A DNA stretch of 64,000 nucleotides from Promerops cafer. Taxonomy: Eukaryota > Chordata > Aves > Passeriformes > Nectariniidae. The position numbers and the translations under genes are program-made. The stretch's first letter is position 1; every line of letters begins with the position of its first letter. The notes beneath the pieces are model-generated. The model was not told where the DNA came from. It saw only the letters and a program-made list of their open reading frames with translations, and did no database searches. Shown here in pieces: positions 1 to 15,200 of this stretch. Where the stretch lies: contig VZSE01002468.1 in assembly GCA_013398275.1 (NCBI GenBank), forward strand, positions 1,195,029-1,259,028, given 5' to 3'.

Positions 1-202
1 CCTCCTGCCGCCGGCTCTCTTCCAGCTGCCGCCGTCCGCTCTCCTCTGCTTCCCGCATCCGCCTCTGCCTCTCAGCCAGCATGATCAAAGCATGCATCTT
101 CTGTTCTTCTTGCAGCCTCACCAGCTCTTTGGACAGAAAATCAAGCATGTTCGCCAGTGTCCTTCCTTCTACCGTGGCCAAGTCTCTTTCCAGTGCTGAC
201 AG
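1..202 (-). CDS. CFAP91: CFAP91 exon (coiled coil), truncated by window edge
   Basis: Phase-0 exon entered at a CTTTTGAAAG acceptor. It reads LSALERDLATVEGRTL, then ANMLDFLSKELVRLQEEQ and an Arg/Glu-rich helix (AERQRRMREAEESGRRQLEE). This matches the family segment around DFLSKELVRLQEE. The exon is still open at base 1, so its donor and all later exons lie outside the window. GC content is far higher than in neighbouring exons. Confidence 0.93.
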   Translation of the reverse strand, partial: MSALERDLATVEGRTLANMLDFLSKELVRLQEEQKMHALIMLAERQRRMREAEESGRRQLEESRRQE

Positions 203-3200
203 CTTTCAAAAGAAAAATGCAAAGAATTGTGTTACAAACCCCAGGAATGTTGTACGAAGTCCCAGAGCTACCACAGGCATGTGAGACAGCTCTGCAGCAT
301 CCACTCAGACCAGCCATGGGACAGTCCCAGGAGTCTGGCACTCTTTATGTGTTACATGCCCTGACTGGTTTCTGCACAGTGCAACCATGAGTACCTGCAG
401 CTTCAGGCACTGAACCTAAAATTGTACAAGTTACTAACTGCTGACAAATTCAAACTGACAGTAATTATCTGAAGTTTGCAGAAGTGCAAATGAGACCTCA
501 AAATTCCAGGTAATGGAAAATCAGAAAGTCTGTGACAGAGTTGAGACAAGATTCCAGGTGCTCAGCATTACTCAGCCATTCACTCCTTGTTCTAGGCACA
601 TCCTGTTCTCTGGGCTGGGTATGTGATTGCACTACAGAAAGAGACAAGATCTATGGGGAGTTCATTATCTCCAGAATGGACTCTGAAGCCACAGGCCTTG
701 GCAGGAGGGAATGTCTGGAACTGGCTGGGATGCTGTGTTCTGTTGAAATAAACAGGCAATTACAGAATAGACCTAAACATAAAAGTTGAAGTGGAGCTGA
801 AATATCCCAGACAAGTAGTAATAAATCAGCTTTCTTATACAGCTGTGCCATTTGCCCAAGCAGTGTTTCAAAGGAAGTGGGATTGTCAATGTTGCACTCA
901 TCCAGAAGTGACAGCACTTAGCCCACAGGTGTTTCAGATGGAAGATGGTGATGCAGTAACTGCACGCCCCCACAGGGAAGGATAACATGGAACTAAAGTG
1001 CTCCCTCTTCTTCATTGCTCCAGGTGCTGTATATAAAACTGGTGTGAAAAGGAGGAAAACAACTCAGGAACACTCTTGTGTTAGATTTTTGTTATATATG
1101 AGTCGAAAATTTTCAACTCCTCATCTTTGACTGTTTTATGTAGAGTTTCCATCCTCTTTTGGCAGGAAGCATTTCTTTTACACTGAAATGGTCAAAAACC
1201 TGAAAAAAACCTGTGACCACCAAACCCTAAAGAACTGAGAGTCATCAGTGACTTTCTGAAATAGCCACACACATAGAAAACTCCTGCACCTGCATTCCAG
1301 AGAGTTTTGAAGTCCAAAATGTTTGAAAACCTGAGCCTTGTACTGTGAACCTTCAGAGACAGTAAAAAAAAAAACCAAAAAAAAACCCCACCAACAACCT
1401 GAGAGTAGAGGAGGCTGATACGAGCAGAGGGTGATAGTGGCTCTCCAAAAAGGAAATTCTGAGATCAGAGGTCAATATCTTCACCATTTGCTCTCTTTCC
1501 TTCTCTATGAATGCCATTATGGTGTTTGAACTGCTTTCTCCTTCACTCTCACCTGGGCTTCCAGAAGAAACAGAGCACTGCAAGTTTCTAATGCCTAAGG
1601 CTTTTATTTTTCTCTTAATTGCTCAGTAGAAATATTCTGTATTCATGCATTCCACACCTGGGCTCCCTCACATGAGGGAGTATCTGGAAATGCTAAATGG
1701 TAAATGATAAAACACAGTCACTGGTTCAATTTTTACTGAGATCTAAGGGGAAATTTTGTTGCTGCCCAATGAGCAGGAAACAGTGGTCTGGCTTCATCTC
1801 TACCAGGTCAACTGGCCAGTGGATGCTGTTATTGTAATATGGAAGCTGCCAAATTGCCTCACAGCTGGTCATTGAAAAAACAGCAGAGTAGTAAAAACTA
1901 CAAGAACACTTGCAGGAATGTGATAGACACTGTATTCTCTGAAATGTAGTGAACTCTGGACAAAATTTCTTTATGATCCACTCCCGACCAGCATCTGTCA
2001 TTTCATTCACTTTGCTCTGGAAGGCTGTGGCACTGTAAGGAAACAGGATGGGAATTTGCATCCCTGTCTCTCACTAGATCCTTGGCAGAGAATTGAGCCC
2101 AAAATTTCTTTGCTCTGCATACAGTGGCAGGTATCTCTATGTGTCACCATTGCTACGGTTCTAGAACTCTTGAGCCCAGCAGGATTTACAAAATAAGTTG
2201 GCTTTGGCTTCCTTTGTGAGGTTTTATGCGTGAGGAGGAGCCTGAGAGGGTGCCAAGCTAGAAAAGGGACAGGGAAATGACAGAGCAGTAACAAACACTC
2301 AGGAAAACATCCAACAGATGTGAGTGACAAGCACGTATTGTGATACCAGGTCATAGTACCAGCCAAATGGATTGAAATGTGGGAAAACTGAGGGTCATCT
2401 GATACTGCAGTTTGTTCAAAGCCCTGTAAATATAAGTAAGTGCTCTGTCTGCAAACAAAGCAAACACAGGCTGCATAGCAGCTGTGGTCAGGGTGCCTCT
2501 GTCTGCTTCTGAGATTCCCCAGAGCCTCCAGAGCAGTGAGACAGCAATTTTAGCCCCTCAGGCATTCAGTGCTTGGCCTGTGCTAGGAGAGCTTTATTGC
2601 TATTGGGGCGCCTTCTGTTCTGTGGATAATAGAAAACATAAAAAATTAAATGTGAAAGTGTTGTGGCACTGCAAGCAGAGTGTCTGGTCAGGACAGAACT
2701 GTGAATCAACCTTCCCATCTATGCAAGCAAACCTGGTTCATTTGTGAGTCATGCTGTCGCTGTAAAGACAGTGTCATTTGCTTCTGTGCCTTCAAGAGCA
2801 GCTGTCCATCCTCCTGGAGTGCATGAGTGGTGCGCAGCTCTTGGATCAGATCCAGGTGCTTCTCCTTCCCTTCAAATATCTTTAAAATAAAGGTAAACAA
2901 CTGAGCATATTAAATGGAGAATATAGAGCAACACGTTTTTCCCAGCAAAACACACCTTTTTTCTCCAAGTTGCAAGGTCAGCTGTTACCAAGACCTAGTT
3001 CTCTGCAACAAATTTGTGGTTGCATTTAGGCAAACCCTACAGCTGTCAGGTAAATCTGCTACTTTTCTTTTTTTAAATTTTATTTTAAAAATTTTTTTTA
3101 AAAAATTGATTATTATTACTATTATTCTGTTTGGCTTTACTCAAACTCAAACCACTGGAATGTGGAACAACATCACCTATGTCAAAAGGGTAACAGTCTT

Positions 3201-6200
3201 CTGCATACCCTGTTATATCAGCCTCAATGTCAAAGCTTCACAGTGTTTCAACATCTCATGTCCTCTGACCTTCATTTTGAGGGAGCCCAGCAACAGCCCA
3301 AAGCCATAAACTGGTGGGGAGGTTGCTGAATCTGCTGCCATCCCTGTTATGGGGTTATGTGGCCCAGCCCTTCCTGACACTGTTTTACTTTCAATCCCAC
3401 TCTCTTCCAACAGGACTTCCAAGAGCAACAAAAGATCACTCAACCCTGCTTGTGTCATTCTCCAACTCAGTAATGTATTTCTGATCCGGCAGTAGCCAAA
3501 AGAAGATTCCTAAAATGGTGGGACATTTCATGCTCTGAAAGTGAACAATCCTTCAGTGGCCTCAACCACCCTTCTCATAGATCATCACACAACTGGAGAA
3601 CACTTGGGAAGTCTATATTCCACCTCAAGCCACTTTCACAATATCATATGGTTTGCTAAAGCTCAGGGTCCTGCATGAGAGTACTTCAAACATTAAACAT
3701 AACATTAAATAGTTACTGCAAGATAGAGTACCAATTTTACTCTTTGTGGACGTGAAAACAAACCTTCAGGACTGGTCTGATCACAAGGGACAGACTTGCT
3801 TAATATAAAGCCCATGAGGCATGGCTACTGAATTAATTTTTAGTTAGACCCCCTTCTTTTCCCCTGAAAGCAGAATGATGAGTCCTTCACATCACGATGG
3901 TGGGCTTCAGTTGCTCCTCCTCTAGGGTCCAGCTCACCACCAGTGGAAACCAAAAAAATGGTATGAAATACAGGCCTGCCCTGCTGGGATGTGGGAGGTT
4001 TCTTGTGCATGGGACCTTGGCATAATCATGGCAAAATGTACTCATGGCCCAGATCTAATCTAGAATTTGCCATTTGAGTAATTCTGCTATGAAGAGCCTC
4101 ACTACCCCTGATTAGTGCTGTGGAAGAAAGATTGCTAACACCCTTTGCAATCAGTCATTCCCACCATCATGCTGAAGACTGACGTAAACAGAGAGACAGA
4201 ATACCATGTTTTGAAGAGCCCTGCCTCGGAGCAACTTCTGCAGACAGATCACTGCCAGGTCTATTTCCTCTTCCTCCTGCCAAAACATAACAAATATCCA
4301 CATAATAATTAAGTATTTCTTTGGAGACTGGGATTTCTGTAGATTATGTCTAACTGTTAAACAGTCTAACTCATATCCTGTCTTTTCTTCGTTGTTTCTA
4401 AACACCATTCTTCTAATTTCTAGGGAAAGGAAGGTGAGTCAGAATAACATGTACTTCCATGTTTTACAAGGGATGGGGAAGAAAGGTTGTATAATTAGAT
4501 TCTATTTGAGATTTTAGAGGGTCTTTAGAGATGAGAACCTAATGATAAGGAGATGTTGATGGAGAAAATTACTGTATGCAATTTAAGTACTGTTTGTAGC
4601 TTGACTGAATCTAAGTTTGCAAAATGAGCATCAGCTACATTAATTTATCAGGTCAAGACACTAAGAGGACAGAATATGTTCAAGAGAGCTGTTAACCATA
4701 AAAAAGGGTTTTAAATTGAAAGGGAACATTTACAATTTTTCTTCTGATACCTATTCCAGTGGTAATCTTTATCAGAGTAACTCAGTAAATTTAAGACTCA
4801 GAAAGTGATAGTTTGGAAGTAAAATTAACCACAGTCCATTGTGATTTGTCTCTTTGAGAATTTTACTGGTCTAGCATTGTGTGATTGATACCAATTTGGA
4901 AGAATGATGGAGGATGGTGGGAAAGGGAACATGACCACAGAAGGTAAAAAAAAAAAAAGGTCTTATTTTAAATAAAGGAAGTAGACAAAGCACAGATGGC
5001 AGCATTTTTTCTAGGTGAGGGGTTTTCTAGTTTGGAGTTGACAGTAGGAAAAGGAAAAAGTCCATTGGGTGCCTGGGAAAAATAAAAAGAAATCTTAAAA
5101 TTGGAAGCATTGTTTTTTTAATAAAGAACCTATGAGGTCTGCATTGTCATGTGGTATTTAAGAAGTGCTGGAAAAACAGGGAAGAGTGTGGGATGAGAGA
5201 AGTTGTGTAGGCTTGAATCTTAGTTATCTGTTTTTCTGTTTTTTCTTAGGTGTTGAAGATTGAGTTTTCCAAACACCAAAGGAAGCATTCCTGCCTTTCC
5301 ACACGAGCACCCAGGAGGAGCAAAGCAGAACAAGCAAGAGGACTTGTGATTTGGTATGTTCTTCTCTGGAAAGAAGGGATGAATTTCCAGTCTTAGAGAG
5401 CTAAACTCTACCACATCACCTGGCTACAGTGTGAAATCTCTTCAGGACAGTTTTGGAGATGGTGATGGCACACATACTGGTAAGCCAAACTGCTTGGTGT
5501 GATATTAACTAAGATTAGGTTTGAATTTTTATGAGGAACATTTTTCTGTACTTCTGTTTTTGAATACTGTAAATGATGCCTTAGCAAGTGTAATCATCAG
5601 CTTGTCCATCTGCCTGCTACAGACCAGCAGGAAAGAATGAGGGGAGATGAAAAGCCTATCATGCCCTGCAGAAAAAAAGAAAACTTAAGGATATAGAAGA
5701 ATCTAGGAGACAGCTGCAAACTAGAGGAGGCTGGAAGAAAGTCATAATGTAATGAAGAAATTCAGAGGTGCTCTGTGAGCTTGTTGTGGCTATTAACTGC
5801 ATTAGAAATGACTGGGGGAGAGAAGCTGAGGATGCTTGCAGTAGTGCCTCCATTCTCTCCACTTTCTCCTGGCACAGTTTCTTTCCAAGATCCTCAGTTT
5901 CAGTAGGGAGCACTTAGCAGTTGGTACTCGTATTGGGTTTGTGGCAGGAAGAGAAGCATCAACAACAGAGAAGAGCCTTGTTTTCACTGCTCCTCACAGC
6001 CACCTGGTAGGAGAAACCTCACTTGGATTTGGCAAGGCAGGAGATGTTAGTGCTGCTCTTCAGTGGCTCAAGTGGCCTGATTTTACAGATGGAGCTTCAC
6101 GGGAGAGCTGCATCTTCTATGGGTTCACACATAATGATTCTTGAAAATAAACCAAATGTTGACAAAATTCATGAAGATGGAATTCTTAAAAATTAAAATT

Positions 6201-9200
6201 TATTGGAATTCTTAAAAAATCCCCAACTATAATCTGTAAACACACTCAAGAATGACTACAAGTGGGAGAAAAATTTTTCTGATTTCTTTACATGTTACCT
6301 CAAAGTACTGAAAAATCTGCCAAACTGGTAAACCTAAACAGTGTAAACCCACCACTGCAATACAGTATCTAATGCTTAGAAGTTGGTAAAGCTCTGGAAA
6401 GCTCTCCCCAAGGAAATAAGAAATTCTTGTTCCAGTAATCTTAAAATAGACTGCATAAAGCATAGAATATCATACTGCACAAAGGAACACAGCACCATGG
6501 ATGATTTAATAAGACTTTCTCTCTTCACTTTCATGGTTGTGTGACTCTTAAATTCACAAGTTTAAGTGGTAATTCTGTCTGATTCTTAGTACATAATGAA
6601 AATGGTGTTAGTAAGAAGACAAAACAGTCCACTGGGGCAAGCAGCTCTTAAGTATGTTACTTTAAGAAAGGAAAGGAAGTTGCAGCTCCCCTAAAAAGTA
6701 ATTTTTTCCTACAGCATATCACAGCTCCCATGACACATCATTACTGCTGTTTCAATCTCTGCAGGAGAATCATTATCTGTGAACTGGTGCATGCTCATCA
6801 AACATTGCATCCTGCATGATGACATGAGCTTCACTCCAGAAAATTAATGAAGTGCATGCTCAGTGCTAAGCAGCCAATGTCTCTCTGTTTTCAATAAGTC
6901 TAAACTTAATTGCCTCACTGGATTATGATAGTGTTGTCAGATAAGAAGGTTGGAAGCCTGAATAATAATGATAATAATAATAATAAAGATGATGATGATG
7001 ATGATGCCTTTTTGTTCCCCAAGAACAAGGGAATAACATGTCTCCTAATTTATGTCTTTATAAAATAGAGTTTACTTAAGGATTTGGTCAACAGACACTG
7101 TAAATTATTTTCAGATCTTTGGCTGCTAGTATCCTTATAGAACAGATACTAAGAGAGTCTTAAGAAATAATGATGGCTATTTTTAACATGGATGCACACA
7201 AAAAAGATAAAGCTCCCTTCTTTCATTCCCTGAGCATTCCTTTAACAACTGTGTAGGAAACAATCGGGGATCAACAGGGAAAAAAGTGCTAAAGCCAGCT
7301 CACTTACAATTGATGGTTTTTCCAGGATTAGAGTGGGTGGCTTAGGAACAGGGCTTTCTACTTTTTCACAGACGGGGGGAGGCTTCTTTGGCTCCTTGAC
7401 TTTATTCTTCTTCTCCAGTAGTGCCTGCAAAAGACATCCGATTTGACAAGAACATGGGCAGATAGAACAACCTAACAAGGCCAGTCCTCTAGATGCTGAC
7501 TGCTGCTGACCACACTGACTACAGGGAGCTGAAAGCTTTGCAGGCTTGTGGCTACTGCTTCTTACTGCATATCAACTGAAAAACTGAGTATGGTCAATAG
7601 ATGAGGGTATCGGCTGCTCAAGAAGACATTGATGGGAATGTCAAAATCATATGTAAGAAGGAAGCAGGAGTTATTTTACTGTACTTACTAATAAGTCTTC
7701 AGCACTTGTGAGCCACCTAAAATTAATCTAAAATAGGTATGAACTTCATCTCTAATTCTCAAATAATTAATTTTCTAAGAATGCTGTAACTCCTTGCCTT
7801 TAACAATAGGTAATGCTTGTTACTGTGGTTTAGAAACGTTATGCAGTCGGGAGATTTTATGAAGGGGTCACTTGAAGAGGGTATTGTCACTGTTCTGTGA
7901 CAGTGAAATGTCTTTGTATGATAGGCTATTACTGCACAAGATTGAACCAAATGACCCCTTCCTAGCAAAATATGTGTTGGAACTCTGCTCTGCTCATCTA
8001 CAGCTGCGCAGCAGCCCAGTGGCACCCACAGCAACTGTACGGGTGGACTGGGGACAAAAGAGAAACTGTCTTGTCCAAAAACTTCCTTCTACCAAGAAAA
8101 AAAAAGCCCATTAGGTGTGGGTTTATCTTGCTTGCAGCTGATTGGTGGCAGATGCCAAACTTTGTCAGCAGACTGCAGAGGAAGTGCCACCACAGCCTCA
8201 GGTCTTTCAAGACACTTTCAAACTGTTTAAAAAGCCCAAGTCTTGCCAATTTCCCACTGCCAGCCCCTTAGAACTAGATATTCAGATAAGCATTTCCAAC
8301 TGCATGACAATGCTTGCCTGCTGCAGGACACGGCACTTTGGCTTGCAAAGAAAGGGAAGGGAATATATCCATTTAAAGCTCCTTCAAAACTATAATCCTA
8401 CTACTGTATGGGTTGGATCTTTAGTCTTTATTATTGAAGGATCATATTCCAGCAAGGGAACGTGTGCCTTTTCCTTTTTTCACTCTCTCTCTTTCAAATG
8501 TTCAAATATAGTATTTCACCAGGGAGGGAAATCAAAAGAAAACCTTTAGAAAAAAGTTCAATGCTGAATTTATCTCTCCAGTAACAGGAAGCTGATGGCA
8601 TTTGCACAGAATTTAATTGTAAAATTAATGAAGTTTTGAAACTCCAGTAATCATTGTACAAAAATCCTTCTTGCATGTAGGATCTGATCTTTCAGGTCAG
8701 AATAATGAATTGCTCCAGAAAAGGAGAGAGGTTTCTAGGTGGAGGGGATAAAATACTTTATTATTGAAAGCTTCTTAAATGGTCCATGTTAATAATGAAA
8801 GAATAAGAGCCTGTAAACTGCTTTTCAGCCATGTGAAATGGTTATAGCTCAAAAATGTTGAGAGATTTTCTGAACTGTGTTTTGTATGTGAAGACCTTAG
8901 AGCTCTCTAGCATGAAGATTATAACAGTGCTGGCTAGGATTTATAAGGAGATTTGCAAGGCAGGGCAAGTGAAGCAGAAAGAAAAAGCTGCTGTGGTTGT
9001 GACTCTTTTGAAAACAATGGCTACTATGTTTATTAGTACAATCTCACATTCATAAGAATTTTTCTAATAAAACTGTGGCCTCCAAAAATGTTTCCTGCTA
9101 ACCAGAATAACAAAATATAACCACACTAACAACTTTTAAAGACAGAAAAATCTATGATTAATTTGGACAAGACGGAATCCTTATTAATGTAGATTTGAGA

Positions 9201-12200
9201 TATACTGCAGTTCTTAGAAGTGGCTTTGTTTTCATGTCAGCACTATCTAGTGCTTGATAAAGATAGCTTGGCTATCTTTACTAAGTAAAAAAATGCTTAC
9301 CATTTTCTTTCTCTAATCTGATGCTTTAAATTATTTTAGGATTTTAACATAAGAAAAGAAAAAGAAAATACAGAGGTTTTGCCTTAACTGGTTCTGCCTA
9401 ACTTAACAAGTTCTCATTTTTGGAAACAGGGACACCAGGACTCAAGAATCACTAAAAAATACTTGATTTTAAAGGATAAAAGTGCTAAATTTCTGAGCAA
9501 CATACACCAAATATTACTGCCTACATATCATACTCCAATTTTCTTGATACAGACTACATTTCTTTATTCAGGTAGTAGGTTCAGAGTCAAGGTAGGATCT
9601 CATTGGATTGGACAGTAGAAGAACAAACATCATCTCTTTTCCATTCTCCTGTCAAATGCAGTGAACAGCAAATGGCACTCTTGCTTTTCACCATACACCC
9701 TGGCTTCTCAGCCAGCTTCTGAGAGAAGCAGAACTCTTGACAGGATAATGGCTTAAGAAGCAGCTCTCCATTCAAAGAAATCATTCAATCCATTCTTTAG
9801 ATTCCTCCCTTATCTTCTCTGTGATCCTCTCCATTCCACAAGATCCTAGGTATATTTGATTTTTGTGTACAGCACAAAGTATACAGTCATGGTTCTCCTT
9901 CCTTTTTGCTCACAAATAATAATTGTGGGATTACAGAATCACAGAATCAATGAGGTTGGAAAAGATCTCCGAGATCATCGAGTCCAACCTGTGACTGAAC
10001 ACCAGCATGGCAACCAGACTATGGCACTGAGTCTGTCTTTTTTCATGTCCAGTCTTTCTATAAGCACGTCCAGAGACCGTGACTCCACCACCTCCCTGAG
10101 CAGCCCATTCCAATGTCTAATCTGTGAAGAAATTCCTCCTAATTCCAATCTAAACCTCCTCTGGGGCAGTTTAAGACTGTGCCCTCTTGTCCTGTCACTG
10201 GTTGCCTGGGAGAAGAGGCCAGCCTCCTTTCAGGTAGGATCACCGAGGACAGGCTGCCAACCTGCTTAGCAGTGCAGCACGGCTGCTGCGTCTTGGCTGA
10301 TCAAGACTGACATAAAAGCTCTCAGAGCCTGTCTGAGCATGAGCCAACTAACACTGCGTGGAGATCTGTTCTTGAAGAAATAACTGCTTAAACAGCCTTT
10401 CCTATGCTTTGAAGTTGGCAGAGATCTTCTCCAGAGACATTCTTGGCCCCTCTACTTCTCCACCTCTTTCCAGCAACCGGATAAAGGAAAACAGACATGG
10501 TGAGAATTGCACTTAATGCTGAGGTGGGAAGTTTCTGGTTCTGACCTCATCTTGATCCAACACTTTGAAACCACCTGATACTTCATCCCTCTTGAGTCAC
10601 CAGAGCATAGAGGGTCTGCCTAAAGTCATGTATTATTCTGCACTGGGAAGTCTTCTACCACTTCCCCCACTCCTTGGTGTATTCACTTACCTAGTTGCAT
10701 TTATTCCCTGCAGTAGTTATCTGTATTGGTATGTTATGTCCCTAATGCCTTGGATTTTCATACTAGGCTGTCTATATAATGGCTCACTTGCATTCCTTAA
10801 AGCACTGTTATCTGTGCTGGCTAGGAACTATCTCTGTCCTTTTACTTATTTGGCTTAAGATAAAGATTTTTGTTTTTACTGTAAATTTTGGGTCACTCCT
10901 GTTTCTGCCATGTTCTCTTATTTTAGAGAATTATTCAAAGACTACTGAGTGTACATAATACTTCTGCAAAAGGTTTCAGGATGGTCCTAAAAAAACTGCT
11001 TCTAAAATCATGTCTTTTGGGCTTAGTTTCATGTCTGAAAGAAGCAGCTCTCATTCTTAGGAGGACACAGATCCTTTTTGTAGTTACTTGGATTATTGCT
11101 TATCCCTTCTAAAAAGCTTTAAGCTTAGAAATACTCTCAATATGGCAAACAAAAAGGAATATAACGAGGAGAATTCATCCATCTTTCCTCATGTTTGGCC
11201 AGAGAAGCAAGCCTTGGAAACCTCCTTTATTAAAACTAATTACTTCTGAGGCCAATATCCAGCATTCCTCCTATATTTGTCACTTCCTTCCAGATAATCG
11301 GGAAAAATTTAAAAAGCTCATTGTAGAGCTAGATCTCCGTGTACTCGCTGAATTTTCTGGGATTCCACTTTATTTCTAGGATTGTGGGAGAGAATTTATA
11401 GATTAAGTGTGCTAGGAGAGCATTAAAATAAAGCTTTAGAATAGAAAACTGATCTGGCTACTCAGCTGTAGAAATAAGGCAAAGCAACACAGTGCCCTTG
11501 TAAGATGATCCCTAATTACCTGCTTTAAACTTCTTTTCTACTGTGTGTGATGGGAGGTTTGTTGGCACAATAGGGACTGCTTATTCCTAGTGGTCAGAGA
11601 GCTCCTCTCAGGGAGGATTCTCCTAAATTCTATTAATGCAAGTACTCTGCACGCCTTACTGCTCTGTTTTTGACAGCTCCAGCAGCATTTGAGGTGAATC
11701 TGTCAGCAAGGCTCTGCTAAGCCAGAACATGCTATAGCCATTGAACTTCAGAAGCAAAAGCCTCTGATGGGAGAAGTGACCAGGAACAGCACCACAGAGC
11801 TCAAGAACTAATTAGGGCAGTCATTTCTTGATTCTCTGAACAGAAAGTTTGTTTAAATCTAACAGTGGAGGCAGTCTGGGTGTTTCCCAGTGTGAGTACT
11901 TTCTGCTTGTCTGGACCAACCAGTCTAGTGTCTATTTCTGTATATCTAAAAGCAGCAATTAAATTTTGCATAATGGATTTATTTTATCATTTCTGCCTGC
12001 AAAGAAAATGGTTTGTGATTTTAAAAGAATATGTATTTGGCATTTTTGTGATGGGGAAATGAGTATTACTTATGTTAGCCTCTCAGTTGCTATAAATCAA
12101 TGCAGACCAAGAGATCTTCACTGACTTAAGAAAAAAAATGTGCAGAATTATCTACATTTGTTCTGCATTCCATCTTCCTTTGTCCACCAGTTTTTCTTTA

Positions 12201-15200
12201 AAGAGACATTATTGTGTGAGCAGCCAGCATTCGGCTGCTCACACTTCTTCTCTGTGGCTACAGTTTGGACACTTCATCACAGTCTTTCAAAACATGAGGA
12301 GTATTTTAAACAAACAGAATACAAGTGCTGTAACTGGAATTCAGCTCCAAAAGCTTGGACTAACATTCTGCTGACAATGAGAACCATGTTACAATGCAGA
12401 TTACACAATTACTTCTTGAATTTTATGCAAACCCACCCAAACTCAAACGCCTTCAACACTTCTGTGTCTTTAAAATGACGAGTTTTGTCCTTGCTCTTGA
12501 ACAATTCCTGTAGCACTCAAGATTTTCTTTGAAAATTTTCTTTCTGGATAATAATGAGATGCAATATTTCGTCTTTACGAGATCCAGCAGAATTTAAATT
12601 TGAGATAATATCATTGATTTTTCAGAGCAAGATTTCAATTTAAAATTCAGCAATAGGAAGTTACTGTCTGCTTTGAAATTATTATTACGTTACACAAAAT
12701 TAAAAGAGCTATATATACATATATATATACATAAATATATATATATAAAATATATATGAATGTAAGTGAAACTTGCCAAGCTTTACAAATTACAGTCACT
12801 ATTTTCAAAAGATACAGCAGCCAGCCAAGAATATTCTTGATTTTACAGGAAGGTAACCCTCAACAGCTTCACAAGGAGTGTACTGAAAAGTACATGTAAT
12901 TTACAAATATTGTGATTGCAGATGCAAATGAGGCACTTCTTTCCTTGGTGGTTAATTGCATATATGGACACCTCATCTGCACAAACAGTTGTGATAAATT
13001 AAGATATGCAAAATGCTATTAGCATGTTTGCAAATCAGATGCTGTTCTTAGGGAACAATAGTGATATGTACCCACCATGGTGACCTGATTTATGAGTGGG
13101 GTCATTTTAATCATGCTTTGCTGCAGATGTTTTTAAAATATGTACTTAAAATGTAATTTTAAAATAATGTACCAAATTTTTAGAATATGATTCACTGTCT
13201 TTAATTATCAGAAGTTTGACAGTATAGCCAGTAGTGTATTATAAAACGGAGCAATGAGAATGAGAAAAGGGTGACAATTTCAAATTGACATAATATGTTC
13301 CAATCCAAATACCTGATCTGTAGGAAGACAGATTTGTTTGTGCTTGTTTTCTCTAGGATTGGAGCAGAAGCAGAAGTGAGAGTACTGATGGGCTGAATCA
13401 GAGCAGTACTGGTCAAGCCTACAACAGTCTGCATGTTTGATCTATTCTGTCCTAGAAGCTGTTTTATAGAATAAGAATTCAGCACAGGAAATTGGGAAGA
13501 AGCTTACACATCTTCCCAATTGCATTTAGGAGCAGTTTAAATCCAAGAGGAACTGACATGCTGCTGGATGCAGCTTCATACCTGGTGAACTTGTGCCAGG
13601 ACTACCTCTAGTCTTCCTGACCTTTTAATATAGCCAGTCTTAGTGATAGTGCATTTAGGTTTTGGAGCTTTAATCTTGAGGTGGTAGACAGAAGGCTGGA
13701 CAGATTTTTCCAGTTCACACAATCCTAAGATTATAATATGAAGAAAGATTATAATACATACAAGGATTTTAATACAAACCATGGTTAAGTAGTGGAGTGA
13801 TGGGGAGGGAAACTTGAATTTTGGTAATATCTCAAGTAAGTACCTCCCACAACTAAGTCTTCCAAAATGCCTTACCTGCAAAGGTGTTAAGATAGAAGTT
13901 TTTTACCGCATAGTAGTCAGAAGTGTTGTCTGGGAAAAAACCAATTCGAGACAAAGGAGCATATGTTTGTGATGAAAAGTCATTATACTCTTTGATGATA
14001 TCTCGTCTCTCCAGCTTTCCCATCCAATTCTTCCTCTTAGCTATCAGTTTCCTGAGCACTGAAAAGGAAATACAAATGTGAGATGGTTCACACAAATAGT
14101 TCTATAAAAGCTGTATCTTTGTAAATTCACAAGAGCTTTTTTGCCAGATAAAATAAAAACATGATAGACCAAATGCTGGCCATACACATCAATACTGTGG
14201 ATGCAACCTATTCCGTTTTGAATAGATGGCAACCTTGTGAAAATAGGAATGGCTTGTCTGAAAACTGTCTCATACCCCTCTCTTCCTGCCTTTCAGACTT
14301 ACTCAATGCACAGTCACGCTGAATCTTTCTTATTTTCTCTTCTTTAGCCTTCTGATGATTTTGCCAGTGGTTGTTCAAGCGCATGACATCCCACTCATTC
14401 TGATTCTCCTCTCGCCTCTGCAGCAGCTTCTTAAAGACTTCCATTTGAACCTTCTGCAACCTGCAAGGAAAGAAAAGGTCAGGCAGTATTGAGTGTACTC
14501 TGCAGTGTTCTGTGCAATGCCTTCACCATCAAATCCTACATACCTTTACAAATAGCTCATATTGCATATCTCATATTCAGTCTTTCATTTTAAAAGGAGA
14601 GTTAAGCACTGGTAAAATGTATTGCAGTAGCAGACCTGGAGACTAAATTTAAGAAAAACATCCCTTCCCAAAATCAGGGTATTTTCACAGAAATAGAAGG
14701 CTTGTTGTAACCTTCAGCCAATCCCGTAAACCTTCTTGCTCCTCCTCCATTCAGCCAATAATTAACAGAAATAAAAGAGTATAATTGGACTCCTACCTAT
14801 CTATTTCCTCTTCTCTATAGGCCCACTCCTTCCTTTCCATAGCCTCCATCATCTTCAGCCTCTTTGCGATGTTTGAGGGACTGTCCATGGGTGGCAGAGC
14901 TGCTTCCCAAGCACGTTTTTCCCGGATGCGGTCAATAATCTCCATCTCAGCTTGTCCTGCTGGCAGTCCCCGACCTTACAGGGACAAGAAGCATTAGCTC
15001 TTTGGGAGATTGGCAAATCCTACAAATAGGCACCACCAAAAAGTATGAGAGGGCTGCATGGGCACAGGCCCATGTGTTAAACACAAGCAGAACTGTCACA
15101 AGTCAGAAGGAAATACTTTTTAGGCCAGTGAGATTCTACAGTATGAGGCATGGTAGGACCTGCAGTTGCTACAGCTCGGTGCACACTAACACTGGCACTT

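Larger units (their letters stand above)
7425..13581 (-). other. CFAP91 largest intron, 6.2 kb
   Basis: The largest intron in the visible part of the gene. It contains the CR1 fragment at about 9.93-10.24 kb, the TA microsatellite at 12.71-12.76 kb and an A+T-rich, non-repetitive stretch at 12.5-13.2 kb. No coding exon was recognised. Confidence 0.75.
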
